A stretch of 60,000 nucleotides of DNA from Takakia lepidozioides (taxonomy: Eukaryota; Streptophyta; Takakiopsida; Takakiales; Takakiaceae). Made by a program: the position numbers and the translations under genes. Within the stretch, counting starts at the first letter, position 1, and each line of letters starts with the position of its first letter. Positions 47,800 through 58,120 of this stretch are shown piece by piece. The notes below the pieces were generated by a model. The model was not told the DNA's origin. It saw only the letters and a list, made by a program, of their open reading frames with translations, and ran no database searches. The stretch spans positions 66,942,756-67,002,755 of the forward strand of contig CM060731.1 in assembly GCA_030704615.1 (NCBI GenBank). Reading direction: 5' to 3'.

Positions 47800-48880
47800 C
47801 TCTTAATTCTTTCTTTGAGCTCTAAAAGATCAGCAAACAAAACAGTTATATATATATATACATACGAAGGAAATTAAACCTTGCTCTTATTTCTATCATA
47901 GTTTTTTTTAATTCCAAATTTTAATATGAAATTACTTTCAAATATCTGCACTCTGGCAGAATTATTATAAATAAATTTTAGACTCGGTTTTTTTATAGTA
48001 TTAATGTGATAGTGCTGTAATAAATGTTAAAAGCTAAAAATATTTCACTTTTATATTGTTTTTTCCCAGAAATGCTTCTGTTTAAAAATGTAAGTATTTT
48101 CTGATCTCTAAGTTTTTGCTTTCTATTTTAAGGTGTATAAATAAATAAATAAGCCTATATAAGTTAGCCTACATAAGCATATGAATATTTACATGTGTAA
48201 GATTCATGTATGGGTCTTATCCAATCAAGGTACATTCAAGCTAACATTTAAGTGGGGGAGGATTATGTGCTTCATATAGGTACTATCTAGTGGAGGTATA
48301 TCAGGTTCTTACTCATTTTTGGCACCAATGGGTGGTCTCTCCCTTATAGGGAGGAGCCAATAAATAAAGTGGCTGGGAGTTGTACCTCATTATTCCGCCT
48401 TCATGGCTCTTTGCAAGGTTATTTTTTCCTTAGGTTAATAGAATTTTACATGGCTACAATCCCCCAATTCACTAAAAACCAAATAATATTATCCGGTACG
48501 GTTCACCTTGAGTCAACCCTTAAAGCATCTCCAACGGTGAACCCCATTGGGGCCCGCCCCGCCAAGCTGCTCATGGCGTTGAGTTTGGCATAGGGTTTGC
48601 ATCATGGTGTGGAGGATGTCGAGCGGGGTCACATTAAGTTAAGTCAAGCGCCAAGGTGGGTTGGCCAGCCTGCGGAATCCACGTGGTGGCTCCAAGCTGC
48701 GCCACACCCACTCTTCATATCCCCAAAAGCAAGAGCCCATGTTCCTCATAAACACCCTCAAAACTTTGCGCGACGTGCATGCACCGGATTTGCTCCCTTC
48801 GCTTGGGCGTGCATGTGCGCACTTGGCGGAGGCTTGGCGAGATATGCCAAAGATGGAATATATGGCGTATCCTCTCGTGC
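47800..48880. other. AT-rich spacer, then GC-richer spacer; no gene seen
   Basis: 47800-48360 is strongly AT-rich with a (TA)n run at about 47846-47860 and aataaataaataa at 48141. From 48510 the words gcatctccaacggtgaaccc and ggggcccgccccgccaagc begin a GC-richer stretch that resembles the end of some plant DNA transposons, but no matching inverted repeat was confirmed. The open plus-strand frame at 48597-48983 is not protein-like. Confidence 0.35.
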
Positions 48881-48891
48881 CATATATAGAG

Positions 48892-49080
48892 TTGGCGGAC
48901 AACCAGCATGTAGCCCAATGGTAATGGGCACATACCACGTTGGATGTGGTTGTGGGTTCAAACCACGGTCTGGTGTGTCGTGAAGGTGTCCACCTTGCAG
49001 CTGGAAGGCAGTAGCCCTTGTGGTGAAGAGACACCATAAGTTACGTTCCCTTCGGGAGGCGTCATACTTTTTCTTTTTAG
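48892..49080 (+). mobile_element. tRNA-derived SINE, family 1, copy 1
   Basis: A box TAGCCCAATGGTAATGGG and B box GGGTTCAAACC at proper spacing, then a body (ggtgtccaccttgcagctgg, aaggcagtagccct) and a conserved end (cgttcccttcgggaggcgt) before a T-rich tail. The same order is found in inverted orientation at 49718-49945. Because the two copies agree outside the tRNA head, this is a SINE family and not a tRNA gene. Confidence 0.75.
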
Positions 49081-49263
49081 TGTTGGCGGGGTACGCTGGG
49101 GCACGATCTAGGAAACGCCATGCCGAAATGGCTTGGAAATGGCATGGCGTACCTTTCTTGAGGGTGCTCTCATGGCAGCCTTCGGGCATTCAAAGGGTTT
49201 AATTTTTTCCCTTTAAATAATCCATTCAATAAAATTATCAGGGCCACCATCCCCTGTTAATCA

Positions 49264-49300
49264 AAATAATAATAATAATAGTAATAACAATAATAACCAA
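49264..49300. repeat. (AAT)n microsatellite
   Basis: Runs of aataataataataat with single interruptions (gtaataac), immediately upstream of the hAT remnant. Confidence 0.8.
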
Positions 49301-49322
49301 AAAAAATCCACACTTTTACTCA

Positions 49323-49670
49323 TTTGTTCACAACAAGATTCGCAACAGGTTGAATCCTGTCAGGGCTGACAAATTGGTTTATGTCTACACAAATTGTAGG
49401 CTACTGCGAGAGAGGACAGCAAGTGACGCATCTGCATGGTACGAGAAGAATCTGTCGTCTGAAGAATCTGCCTCAGAGGTCCAATTTAGCAGCAATGATG
49501 ACACCCACGCCGCGAGGGACTCCGACTCCGACGGTTGGGATGGGTCCGATGATGTCGGCAATCCTCCACATGACCCATATGAATTTAATGACAATGATGC
49601 TGCAATGCACCCATCCTTCGATGACCTTGTTGTTGATGAACTGCAACATGCTATGGAATTATTGAAAAGT
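49323..49670 (+). pseudogene. hAT transposase C-terminal fragment
   Basis: The plus strand reads VHNKIRNRLNPVRADKLVYV then YTNCRLLRER, the segment that typically follows the hAT dimerisation domain in plant hAT transposases (pattern RNRL ... KLVYVHYNLRLL). An acidic Ser/Asp-rich tail (RDSDSDGWDGSDDVG) follows, then DDLVVDELQHAMELLK before a donor-like gta. The catalytic and dimerisation parts are absent upstream, where a microsatellite and SINE lie, so only the 3' end of the gene survives. Confidence 0.65.
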
Positions 49671-49717
49671 ACGTTCATCATATCTATAAAATTTCGAGGC
49701 TACCATCCCTCTTCTTT

Positions 49718-49945
49718 AAAAAAAACAAATAAAATAAATTCAATACCAAGACACAATAATACCCGCCCAAAAAGGTGGACGCATCGCCGAAGCAAGCATA
49801 ACTTATGGTGTCACTTGACCCCATAGGGCTACTGCCTTCCGGTGGGAAGGTGGACACCGTAATGACTTCCATCAGCTGGATTGAACCCACAACCATTCGT
49901 GAGAGGGTATGTGCCCTTACCACCGGGCTACATATTGGTTGCCCA
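49718..49945 (-). mobile_element. tRNA-derived SINE, family 1, copy 2
   Basis: On the minus strand the A box TAGCCCGGTGGTAAGGG and B box GGGTTCAATCC are followed by ggtgtccaccttcccaccgg, aaggcagtagccct, acaccataagtta, gcttcggcgatgcgt and a tail with AT-rich words. This parallels the copy at 48892-49080 along its whole length. Confidence 0.75.
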
Positions 49946-49964
49946 ACACTCGTCCACACCAGTG

Positions 49965-50220
49965 TTGGGTGGGTATATGAATTACCCTGATATACCCGCC
50001 GGGTATATCATGGTATATCGGCGGGTATATCAGGGTATATTGATATATACATACCCTGGTGTGGCAAGTTTAGGTACCCGGATGTATACCCTTATATCAG
50101 GGTATATTTTTATGATATATCCTTATCCTTATATTTACCCTGCATCAAGATGCTCAATATACCCTACTTTCCTGAAGAGTATATGTTAAAATAAAGGGTA
50201 TATCTAATCAGGGTATATAA
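49965..50220. repeat. GGGTATAT/ATATACCC-rich repeat, left block
   Basis: About ten occurrences of gggtatat or atataccc within 250 bp (gccgggtatatcatggtata, ggcgggtatatcagggtata and so on). No coding capacity. The same words form spaced palindromes at 50943-51117, and the intervening 700 bp contains a SINE. Confidence 0.65.
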
Positions 50221-50404
50221 GGGCCTCTATGTGCCTTCATAGCCTTTATGTGCTAGGTCTTTTCTCTTTTTGTTGTGTTGTTAGGGAGCCTTGAGCTATA
50301 AGAAAGCTCCAATCACAGCTAAAACAAATGTTACATATATATCATTCCTTAAATGTCATATAACCCAAACAATACCTCTTCAGATGTCGCATATATATAT
50401 ATAA

Positions 50405-50678
50405 GGAAACCTAACAGCCCACAATTTAGGTCCTTGAGGGGTTTTTATTTATTTATTTATTTAAGGAAATCTGGGAGCGACAGCCTACAATTCAGGCCCT
50501 TGAGGAGGGGGAAAGATTAACCCCCTTTCATTTATGGGCCATGAGACCTACAGGACGATCAATGCCCAAACATACCGTCACATGAACAATCCCACACACG
50601 GGGCAGGGCAGCAGGTTCGAACCCCAAACCACCTGAGTGACACACACTGTGCACTTACCCGCTGAGCTACCGGCCGAT
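50405..50678 (-). mobile_element. tRNA-derived SINE, family 2
   Basis: Minus strand: A box TAGCTCAGCGGGTAAG and B box GGGTTCGAACC, both near-perfect, at tRNA spacing, starting at cggccgg near 50678. The body includes ggcctgaattgtaggctgtc and ends in an attt-rich run (50446-50465). A second copy of the tail (gacctaaattgtgggctgtt and onward) lies at 50405-50445. A tail word, tcgctcccaggtttcctt, also occurs at 50838-50860. Confidence 0.75.
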
Positions 50679-50942
50679 GTGCTTTAAAAAAAATCTCAAA
50701 CCTCCTCCATCTTGCATTGGAAATTAACACCAAAATATTATGAAATATCTTATCAATTATCTCTTTTACCATAGATTTTTATTTTTATTATTTTTGGGGT
50801 TGTTTTGTACATATTGAAGAACATCTTGTGAGCAATCGCTCCCAGGTTTCCTTTTCGAAAAGAAAAGAAAGAACATCTTATATTCCTTAAAACCATTAAA
50901 TTATATATTAATGGAAATAACTATCCATACCTGGAAACTATT

Positions 50943-51117
50943 TATACCCTCAGGGTATATTTTGGCATATATATCCATACCCGGGGGTTATATAGAAATC
51001 TGAAAAGTTAATTTACCCATACCCGGAGGGTAAATTTTTTTTTGAGATTTCAATTTATTTATACTCGGAGGGTAAATGATTTGACAAAAATAATTTACTT
51101 ATACCCTGAGGGTATAT
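50943..51117. repeat. Spaced TACCC-N-GGGTA palindromes, right block
   Basis: Five short palindromes at 50943 (tataccctcagggtatat), 50975, 51018, 51060 and 51100 (tataccctgagggtatat), spaced about 32-44 bp, with related single arms before and after. The central one or two bases vary and the arms decay in the middle copies. Confidence 0.7.
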
Positions 51118-51205
51118 TGAAATCAATATACCCGCACTACACTGGTCCACACGTTCATTTATGTCCAAAGGTATGAATATATATATATATATATATCTAA
51201 TATAT

Positions 51206-51240
51206 CACGCCTCCCAAAGGAAGCGTTACTAAGGGCCCAG
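51206..51240 (-). mobile_element. SINE family 1, 3' end fragment
   Basis: The minus strand reads gggcccttagtaacgcttcc then tttgggaggcgtgata, matching the conserved 3' end (taacgttcccttcgggaggc) of the family 1 SINEs. An (AT)n tract (51176-51196) lies next to it in the position of the tail. Confidence 0.5.
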
Positions 51241-51605
51241 GTTTGAAGGGGGGGTGAGGTGGGAAGAGTGGACGATCTCAGGTCCGCATGCACACAACGG
51301 TCCGTAACCCGAATACATTCCAGTGTGTGTGCAACGTTCGCTTACAGATCATGTATTCTGATTTCAATGTCTTCACTTTGTAGTTTAGCTTTCATGGCAT
51401 TAGCTTTGTCAGATTTCCATGTCTTCACGCAGCGTAGGCACGTTCACCGTGCAGGCACACATTTAGAACAACAACGTATGCCACTTTTTTGACTTTATTG
51501 CATACATTTAATAAAGCGTCAGCATTTAATACAACATGAGTACACCATGCAATATTAAATTAATAGCGAAACAAGCAATGGTGAATATGCCCCCCATGAA
51601 TTATG

Positions 51606-51720
51606 GTGTTTGGTTATCAAAAGAAACATTGTTATCATAAGTCGCCACTACCTAGTCATTGGTAGATACCATAATATACGCTTCCTTCGAGAGGACTCAT
51701 ACATTATTATTTCTTTTGAT
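51606..51720 (+). mobile_element. SINE family 1-related 3' end
   Basis: The words ataccataatatacgcttcc and ttcgagaggactcatac followed by attattatttc parallel the end of the copy at 48892-49080 (acaccataagttacgttccc, ttcgggaggcgtcatac). The tRNA head is not visible, so the copy is truncated or diverged. Confidence 0.45.
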
Positions 51721-52367
51721 TGAAATATATTGTATACAAAAAAAATAGAAAACAATGTAAGAACTTAATGCAAACATGCAATTTGATAATACTTTTGTGG
51801 ATTTAGCGAGCGTCGGCACCTTTAGCTAACTTGTTGAGAAAAAGAGGTATTGGAACAAATGGTTATTTAACCCTCCCACGTTGCCTTGGTTACGGCCATT
51901 GAAAGGTGTTACCAAATGGAAGGCAGTATCGTTTTTGAGGTTGGGTAGCATGTCCGTAGGCTCATACCTCAGTGCGCAACAGAAGAGGATATGCCGCACA
52001 TTGCAAGAATATTCTTGAAAAATACTTTAGCAAAACTAAAACCTGTTCACGCCAAACTTCTGTTCACCAAATTTCTGCTCACATGAGCACAAACACATGA
52101 GCGAGCCACACGAAGTTGGGGCATAGGGAATTTTCTGTCAATGCCATCTCCATCAACAATTTTCGTTGATTAATAGTTGCATCTTTAATCATGTCATATT
52201 GACACTCATAGCAATCTCTAATATGCGAGACTACCGTACTTGCATATGTAGTTGGTTAAGCCTATGCCGAAATAAATATTTTTCTTGAAAAAGAGGTCCG
52301 TAGTCTTTTTGGAATATCTGTATTTCCGGCAGTTTCCAATATATATCTTATAAAAATAGTGTGTATG

Positions 52368-52450
52368 CAGATGTGGATGGATAGCTTAGTGGTATTTTGC
52401 TAAGGCTTGCATGAGCGGTCCCGAGTTCGAAAATCCGGAATTTCCGGCAC
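52368..52450 (+). mobile_element. tRNA-derived SINE-like head, family 3
   Basis: A box TAGCTTAGTGGTATTTTGC and a B-box-like GAGTTCGAAAATCC lie about 40 bp apart in a tRNA-like context starting gatggatag. The DNA that follows contains a series of short TTTCG/CGAAA inverted repeats that may be the body of the element. Confidence 0.55.
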
Positions 52451-52543
52451 AAGGAGGACGAAAAATTTATTTTTTCGACATCCCGTTTTTTTTTACAATT
52501 AACGTTGGAGAGCAGGCAGGTACAATAGGAACAATTCATTTTG

Positions 52544-52789
52544 TTTCGCCCACGAAAGTATGGGTAATTGGTTTTGCATATAAGGGACGACGTGACGTTG
52601 TTTTATTTCGCTAACGAATTGTTACGTGTTTATTGCGGTAGGTCAAACACAACTCATTTTTTCACCCACGAAACCATTGGATAATGACCTACGCATAGAT
52701 ACCTTGAAATTTCGATGGTGAAACCCGATACCTTGATTTATTTCGCTGACGAAACCCAAAACCTTTGATTTATTTCGTTGGCAAAACCC
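52544..52789. repeat. Series of six short TTTCG...CGAAA hairpins
   Basis: Six related inverted repeats with a 4-6 base centre: tttcgcccacgaaa (52544), tttcgctaacgaa (52606), ttttcacccacgaaacc (52658), tttcgatggtgaaaccc (52710), tttcgctgacgaaaccc (52741) and tttcgttggcaaaaccc (52773). Spacing shrinks from about 60 to about 30 bp. Confidence 0.7.
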
Positions 52790-52794
52790 GTTGT

Positions 52795-53610
52795 TTGCCT
52801 CATCATATTAAATTATTCTATTATTGTTTGGTATTTGTGTGTTTTGGATGGTGTTGGTTAGTGCGAGATTGTTTTTCCTAATGTATTATTCTTTTGTAGG
52901 ATACCAAAGCTGTAAATATTTGGAACTTAGAGCTTGTATATATAAACTAGTGGTGCATATTTGTGCGTAGAAACCCTATTTCTGTCCCAACGACGCAATG
53001 GTGTGAGCCTGCACCCACGCTGACGTGGCGTGAGCGTCATGTCAGCAGACTGATGTGGCGGCAAATGATGATGTGGCACTGTGTCGTCATCAGCCACGTC
53101 AGCACTAACATGCGTCGCCTATAACCGAGGATGGTCCTATGACTGTGGGATTAATGCAGGGAATCCTTGGCTGAATACAATCAAGACTACCATGAGGCCT
53201 GCAATTGTAGCATCCAACATTGTGCAATTACAAATGTTTCTTTCACTTTTACAATTACGAGGACGAGAAAATATCCTCACAAAGTGTGCGCCATAGAGGC
53301 TGCCACAAGAAGACTAGAGTCTCTCCCCAAATAACAATGAGGGTTAGAATCATCTTCAAAAGATGATTGCAGTGCATAGCGACAGGAAAACATGTAGACT
53401 TCGAACGGTGCAATGATGCATGTGCTTATAAAAGTTGCCACTCAGAGCTCACTCAGTATAGTTGGAAGCATAATGGAGAGATAAGGGACGCCATATCATT
53501 GCACCGCCAACGATGTTGCAAACGAATTGATTTGAATTGAATTTCCATGACAATGTTGCAAATTGGACATTTCATAGCATGGTCGTCCACATATCACATT
53601 GCATAGTTGA
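52795..53610. other. Spacer, no gene seen
   Basis: No protein-like frame or strong repeat. Around 53010-53100 the word (c)acgtcag / tgacgtggcg recurs several times (gctgacgtggcgtgagcg, atgtcagcagactgatgtgg, cagccacgtcagc), a small local repeat. Confidence 0.35.
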
Positions 53611-53612
53611 TG

Positions 53613-56600
53613 TTACCTATGTGTTGTATCCCGCTGCAATAGAGTATCGACCTCGTTGAAACTTAGAGTGGCCTGGTGAACGAAGTTGTCACGTTTGGGA
53701 TTGCAAACCATCCTCTTAAAAAATATGAAATACAAATGTTTGCAGGGTATGAATTTACCTCTCTTGTCCAAACTGGTTGATAGCATATTCAAAAAATCAG
53801 GACATGTGCAATTGGGGAAATTGGAAACCGTGATGTCGTAGGCCCTGTCATGAACAGCATATGTTGAAGTGATCATTGTGTACACCCGACCATATCCGGG
53901 ATCGGGCACTTCCGTGGTACTTGCAACACGATCTTGAAGCATTCTTGCGGACTCCACTTTGTCAAAGTGTTCAGCGGTTGGAGGGAAACACCGAACGAGC
54001 TTTCCATCTCGTTTGGTTGGCCACAAGTGAGGATTTGCCGGAGGTATCCGAGAGGACGTAGAAATAGTAGCACATGCATGCAGTTAGGATTGTCTCGCAA
54101 GAGAAAAGTCTGCCTCCTCCAGCATTGCAATCTCCTGACTTGTGAGATGTGTTCCCACCTTGACGGGCCAAACGGTTGGAGGAGCTGGCTTCATCACCAC
54201 GGAAGGACGCACAATTCCATGCACACATCTGCCACAATCATCTGCGCAGAACCAGAACTTGTGGTTCTTGGCTTCTGGTTGACCGTATGGACGCATCAAA
54301 CCTGTGAAGTTCGGCTGTTGGATGTGAACTCCAAATGCAAGAAAGTTAGAGTAGGGCTGATTGTTGCTCTTCAAGGTGCTGTGGTGGGTTACGGGTACCC
54401 CGCTGTGCCCCTTGATTATGCCTGTGTGTACATCAAAGAGACATGTGTCAGTAACACCCCTCTACCATATGTGAATGGTGTTAGGAAACATACCGAGTTG
54501 GGGTAGGTGGTTGGCCAGACAACACTTTAGAGTCTAAACTTACTGAAACTTATGGAGTTGCGGAAGGGATAGTCAGTATTGCGTCCGGGCACCACCTCTG
54601 GATATAGATGAAGTACACTTCTCGAAATTAGTTACCCTGATCGCTGTACATTTCACACGAGACCCTGCGCTTGTGCGTTCTATGTGCCAAACGTGGTCCG
54701 GGCATGCGGACTCAAGCACATCAAGGGGGTTGTTTCTCTCCTGCACCATTTCAGTGGCACTGTTTGATGCTGGAGCCTGCAGTCGTGTTGGAGGTTCCGG
54801 ACATAGATCTATCATGCAGGGGAACACGAGGCTTCGAGAAGTTATCACGGTTTGCCCTGTGTGAATCGAAATCCGAACCAGGTGGAGTGTTTAATTTCCT
54901 CTTACACGAGCCGAATCTCTCCTCCCCTTCAAGATGTGGAACTCTTGAAACAAGTGGCGTTCCCTGGGCATACATGCTCACCGCCCGTGCTATCTTGCTT
55001 GGATCCCCAGATCTATTTGTAGCACGCAACATCAACTTCAATTTGTCCGGACCTTTGCCACCAACCCCACCTCGCAAGAAATCACGGTATCGGGTTTGTT
55101 GTTGCAAGGCACGTATCAAATCATCTGTAGTTGCCACATACAAATCCCGACCTCGTTTCCCAGACTGTTGCAACCATGCGTTGTGCACAGTCTCCCAAAT
55201 TGCAAGATGGCATGTCTGCCATTTCCTCAATGGACATGTTCTGCAAAGAGGAGAACCACACTTCAGAACAGTGCACATGAAACAACATAAAGAAAGCAAT
55301 GAGTCAAAAATATGGAAAGCAAATTTATGAATAAAACAAGAAATAGAAGCCTCGTACCATTGTCATGGCTGCTCCCCACTATCTGTACTGGAAGTGCCAA
55401 AACGCCAGCCAATCTTCCAATGCTCTCATACTCTCCAGCGATGCAGCTCCAGAAGAGAACCACCAAGCACGAATTGTCTGGAACAAAGTGTTCGCCTCCT
55501 TCATTGTTCTAGCATCTTTGTACTCTTTGCACAATATACGGTGCTGAGTCTGCATCTCTGGTTTGATGTCCACCTTTGTATGTTTCTCCAGAGATTGTGT
55601 CCAATGAAATAGACATGTACGCTCTCTTTCCGGCATTGGCACTTTTGGGTCGCCCGATCCGAAGACAATTCGAACACCATTGAAATTCGTCTGAGCACTA
55701 TCCGCCATGAAACCTGCAAAATTTGGAGATGGCAGCCCATAACACGTATAAGGGAATTCCACATGAGCTTCTGGGATTTCGTATCCTCAGATTGCATGTC
55801 ACAAACTGCAATTGTCATAACTCGTTGGTACACTGGATCGTACACATGACAAGCCATTGTCGTCCAGTCTTTCATTCGTTTTACATGATCAAACATAAGA
55901 AAACAATTATGCAAGTCCCCAATTTTCTGCATCCGCTTCACGAGGCTAACGCCACTGCCCTCCCCAACAGTCGACATTTTGAAAAGAAACACTTTGATGG
56001 CACCTTGACCTGGGAAAACATTGTCCTGGATGTAGTCGTACTTGCTGAGTCGTTTCAATTCCAAAATGTTGTCTATGTAGCCTCTGATCCCAGAGCCCAT
56101 TCTCAATGCATTGATCTGATGCCGAATATTAGGTGAACTCAAAGTGGAGAAATGATCCATGACCAGGTTCAATGCGGCACCGTCAAGTTTAGTCCCCACA
56201 GAATCCCCTTCACTCAAAATATGACTTTCCAAGAAGGACTTGCTTGCGCCAAGAGCAATTGCAGATGTTGTTGCGGATGGGTTTCTTTCGTACTCCTATT
56301 TAATCAACCTCAATATTGTCTCAACACTCTCCCTGTAATCCCCCTTCGAGACAGGATGGTTATGGAAACCGAAATGCACACAAGCTCTTGTCATTGTTTT
56401 CAAACGGTGGACAACATAGTACATTCTTGCTCCGCACAGTGCCAGACAGGATGGCACAAGTTTGCAGAATTTGCAAACGAAAGTGTTTGCTGGTGGAGGG
56501 GCAGTCCCAAGCTTAAATGGATTTTCCGCCAGACCCTCCCACTCGCTTTGATTGTGAACCCCAGACTGAAGAAAGTGTCTGCAATTCAAATTATCACACC

Positions 56601-57165
56601 TAAGGTATCCATTGCAAACTGTTCTCCTGAAAACAAGCTTGTCATCATTTTGAATATTTGATGTTTTTGTTGCACCACGGGTGCCCGTCGTGTTTCTTGT
56701 CCATTCCATGCATCATGATTGTGACACCTCGAATAGGATATCGCCATCAAAAGTCTCTGGCAGGAACTTCACAGGCACCTGCTTCAAAGATTCCCAATGA
56801 ATTCCTCGCAACTCACTTTTGAAACTTGTCATTCCTCCCATTGCCCGTAGTTTTGGAATGACACTACAAATGCAATCTTCATCCGCTTCCCCAACTACAG
56901 TATGAAGGCCTGGATTTGGAATTTCACTTATGTCATCATCGGACGAATCCGAAAGTTCAACGATTGGAGTGGAGGACGTCTGCTCTTTTTTCACCACCAC
57001 CTCCTTCTTGTCTTCAACGACTGAAGCAGCAATCCCGGGCGTCACATATGATCCAAGGGACTTCCGCCGAGGCTCTCCAAGTACTCTGTATCGACCAAGG
57101 CGCACTCTCCACTGGCTGACATGAGCCGTCTCATCACGGTTTTGAAAAGAATATTTCAACAACAC
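53613..57165 (-). pseudogene. MULE transposase with GCM/WRKY-like N-terminal finger and SWIM C-terminal finger
   Basis: The minus strand carries, in order: an acidic Ser-rich start (56713-57165); a Cys/His finger of the GCM/WRKY-like kind (56296-56709: RTVCNGYLRCDNLNCRHF ... MTRACVHFGFHNHPVSKGDY); the DDE region (55501-56232: FLMFDHVKRMKDW); then 55379-55762 with GFMADSAQTNFNGV, ERTCLFHWTQSLEKH and LEDWLAFWHFQYR; 54751-55299 with ETVHNAWLQQSGKRGRDLYV and VPHLEGEERFGSCKRK; and 53613-54026 with the SWIM finger NCTCPDFLNMLS ... GKFIPCKHLYFIF. One frame runs from 57165 to about 55500, interrupted by TGA (about 56713) and TAG (about 56294). A frame change follows near 55740. Introns may account for later breaks. 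It is almost certainly inactive. Confidence 0.75.
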
Positions 57166-57169
57166 TGTT

Positions 57170-57795
57170 GAAGAATGAGCAGAGAATATCGCGGAGATAG
57201 CTCACACGACGATTGTGCACATTCTGTTATTCCTTCCAGACATGCAACCGTCCATTTTAATTATTTTTTTTCTGGGCCTTGTAGACAGAATATCCCTAGG
57301 AGCAATTTTGGTAGCTGTTAAACCTGTATTCAGAACCTCATCAATAAACATAATAACCAGCCAACTTTTCGGAAGTGTGCCAAAGGATGTGAGGGTGGGA
57401 TAGATGAAGTAAATGCATCTTTATACTAGTACCAATGATCATGCGCACCTGGAAAGTCCAAACTGTGAAACGTACATGGGGTTGGATTATAAGGATGAAT
57501 GTGTATGATATCCAAAAATATGTCATCAAACACTCGTTCATTTACATTCATTTGTCTGAGATTGTGCGCCAGATGGCCCCATATATTTTATTCCACGGTG
57601 GCAAGGTTATGATGGCATAGGCATTTTGGTTTAGGCTGAGCAGTCAGACCATTGGTTTTAGGCTGAGCAGTCGTTGTTTATATGCAATGTGGTATTCATT
57701 TATATTATCTGTCGCTGTTATTTTCAAATTATTGAAACCGTTCATCAGAATGGAGTCTCTCTGACTTATCTTTATTCAATTTATGCCCTAAACTA
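57170..57795. other. Spacer, no gene seen
   Basis: The word ttggttttaggctgagcagtc is partly duplicated at 57626-57675. Otherwise there is nothing protein-like and no strong repeat before the palindrome cluster begins at 57801. Confidence 0.35.
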
Positions 57796-57800
57796 GACTG

Positions 57801-58101
57801 AGTGTCGGTGCCGCCAATCACTTAGACATATATTTCATTGCACCAAACCGATCCAGCAGGTTTTTCAAATGCAATGTTTTTTTATTGTCGTTAACGCCGT
57901 TCGCTAATGCTCAGAACCTCAGTGTACATGTTTGCCCAGAAACATAGCGATTGTCGGTACCGACCATCACTATGTAGCCATATTGTTTTGGTTTGCATTC
58001 GTCTGGATCAGCTTTGGTTTTGTAGATTGTTGTGAATGTCGGTGCCGCCATTCACTGTGATTTGAGAGGAGACAGAGTGATGGTCGGTACGGACGTTCAC
58101 T
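57801..58101. repeat. Cluster of four ~24-30 bp palindromes
   Basis: Four copies of one inverted-repeat design: half-site AGTGAATGTCGG, a 2-base centre, then its reverse complement. They lie at about 57801, 57945, 58032 and 58076, each with a few mismatches. A near-perfect fifth copy is at 59948-59973. They sit just 5' of the gene starting near 58121. Confidence 0.8.
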
Positions 58102-58120
58102 ATTTGCACATTACTCACTG

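Noticed and set aside
48597-49037. Long overlapping frames on both strands
   Set aside because: They run through the SINE at 48892 and into GC-rich spacer; no protein-like features.
49085-49150. Perfect 10-bp inverted repeat acgccatgcc ... ggcatggcgt
   Set aside because: Single small hairpin with a 16-base loop; no paired element or second copy seen, so not reported as a feature.
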